A DNA stretch of 6,779 nucleotides, taken from the NCBI GenBank assembly GCA_030824175.1, contig JAVBYH010000262.1, forward strand, positions 1-6,779, read 5' to 3'. The notes under the pieces were generated by a model. It searched no databases. It worked only from the letters and a program-made list of their open reading frames with translations, and was not told the origin of the DNA. Source of the stretch: Bacteroidota bacterium (GTDB lineage Bacteria; Bacteroidota; Ignavibacteria; UBA10030; UBA8401). The first letter of the stretch is position 1, and each line of letters starts with the position of its first letter. Below, one piece after another: positions 6,599-6,779 of the stretch. Both the position numbers and the translations under genes were made by a program.

Positions 6599-6723
6599 AT
6601 CCAGCGCTTTCGATTGATGATGAAAAAAACCTGCGGCAGATCACGCAGTCGCGTCGCCTCCGGCCGCGGTCGGGTCGTGCATCGCACGACAACGGCGGCT
6701 TCTGTCACATTCAGGCCGTGCAT
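6595..6723 (-). CDS. possible 42-residue small ORF coupled to vanZ (doubtful)
   Basis: From an ATG at 6723 the minus strand reads MHGLNVTEAAVVV and so on to a Trp-Ile ending, with TGA at 6597-6595. That stop overlaps the vanZ-like ATG as ATGA, the same arrangement as vanZ/corC. The frame also stays open upstream to the window edge, so a longer gene with this tail is possible. By eye, third codon positions are G/C-rich. Against it: the product is Arg-rich and matches no family I know, and its 3' half contains a hairpin and T-run. Chance is a real alternative. Confidence 0.2.
   Translation of the reverse strand: MHGLNVTEAAVVVRCTTRPRPEATRLRDLPQVFFIINRKRWI
6623..6648 (-). terminator. candidate intrinsic terminator upstream of vanZ
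   Basis: On the minus strand CTGCG (6648-6644) can pair with CGCAG (6635-6631) over an 8-nt loop. One G follows and then seven T (6629-6623). The stem is short at 5 bp and the T-tract is good. It would end a minus-strand transcript coming from the right edge, 24 nt before the vanZ start. Confidence 0.35.
6674..6690. repeat. 7-bp perfect hairpin in the vanZ upstream spacer
   Basis: GTCGTGC (6674-6680) and GCACGAC (6684-6690) are perfect inverted copies around ATC. There is no T-tract on either side, so it is not an intrinsic terminator by itself. It could be an operator-like dyad or part of a leader RNA. No protein can be assigned to it. Confidence 0.4.
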
Positions 6724-6779
6724 GCGGCGAACGCCGACGGCAGAGCGTCGACGATGTCCGATGCGATCATTCCCTGTAC
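6711..6779 (-). CDS. possible 3' end of an unidentified gene (partial)
   Basis: From the right edge the minus strand is open for 22 codons (VQGMIASDIVDALPSAFAA then CTA) to TGA at 6713-6711. Most third positions are G or C, as in the neighbouring genes. The stop is followed by the dyad at 6674-6690 and the hairpin plus T-run at 6623-6648, which is a sensible gene end. I recognise no family, and the stretch is too short to exclude chance. Confidence 0.3.
   Translation of the reverse strand, partial: VQGMIASDIVDALPSAFAACTA

Noticed and set aside
6621..6779. Plus-strand ATGATGAAAAAAACC start near the right edge, resembling the start of an exported protein
   Set aside because: The Lys codons are not followed by a hydrophobic core. 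The reading is Arg/Ser/Thr-rich to the window end, and the A-run is better explained as the T-run of a minus-strand hairpin.

Overview
This window is about 6.8 kb of gene-dense bacterial chromosome with moderately high GC. It holds six complete protein genes, all on the minus strand, plus the tail of a plus-strand gene at the left edge and a possible minus-strand gene end at the right edge. The gene content is D-Ala-D-Ala ligase, a short MetF, an M64 peptidase with an N-terminal domain, a DUF21-CBS-CorC protein next to a VanZ-like protein, and a polyprenyl synthase tail of the '-ALL-FV--R' type. This leans towards the Bacteroidota/Chlorobiota/Ignavibacteriota (FCB) group. That placement is a family-level impression and not proven. 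Start sites are mixed: metF has a clear Shine-Dalgarno sequence, while ddl has none.

Layout from right to left, in the direction of most transcription: a possible gene end (6711-6779); a 112-nt spacer with two hairpins, one followed by seven T; vanZ-like, then corC-like, then an MFS exporter, joined by 4-nt and 20-nt overlaps so that they look like one translationally coupled operon (6598 to 3743). A 141-nt spacer follows, carrying a 79-bp palindromic element made of two closely related perfect hairpins. A second run comes next, M64 peptidase, metF and ddl (3601 to 188), with 28- and 32-nt gaps. It ends head-to-head with the 3' end of a plus-strand trans-polyprenyl diphosphate synthase gene (1-161), with a GC-rich hairpin between the two stop codons.

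Functionally this is a mixed housekeeping and cell-envelope neighbourhood. Polyprenyl diphosphate synthase makes an isoprenoid chain, Ddl makes the peptidoglycan dipeptide, MetF feeds methionine synthesis, and the M64 enzyme is a secreted zinc protease. The right-hand operon encodes three membrane proteins. I see no phage, transposase, CRISPR, tRNA or rRNA, and no convincing sign of a new multi-gene system. The most notable non-coding structure is the paired palindrome at 3662-3740. The right-edge spacer is the least well explained stretch.
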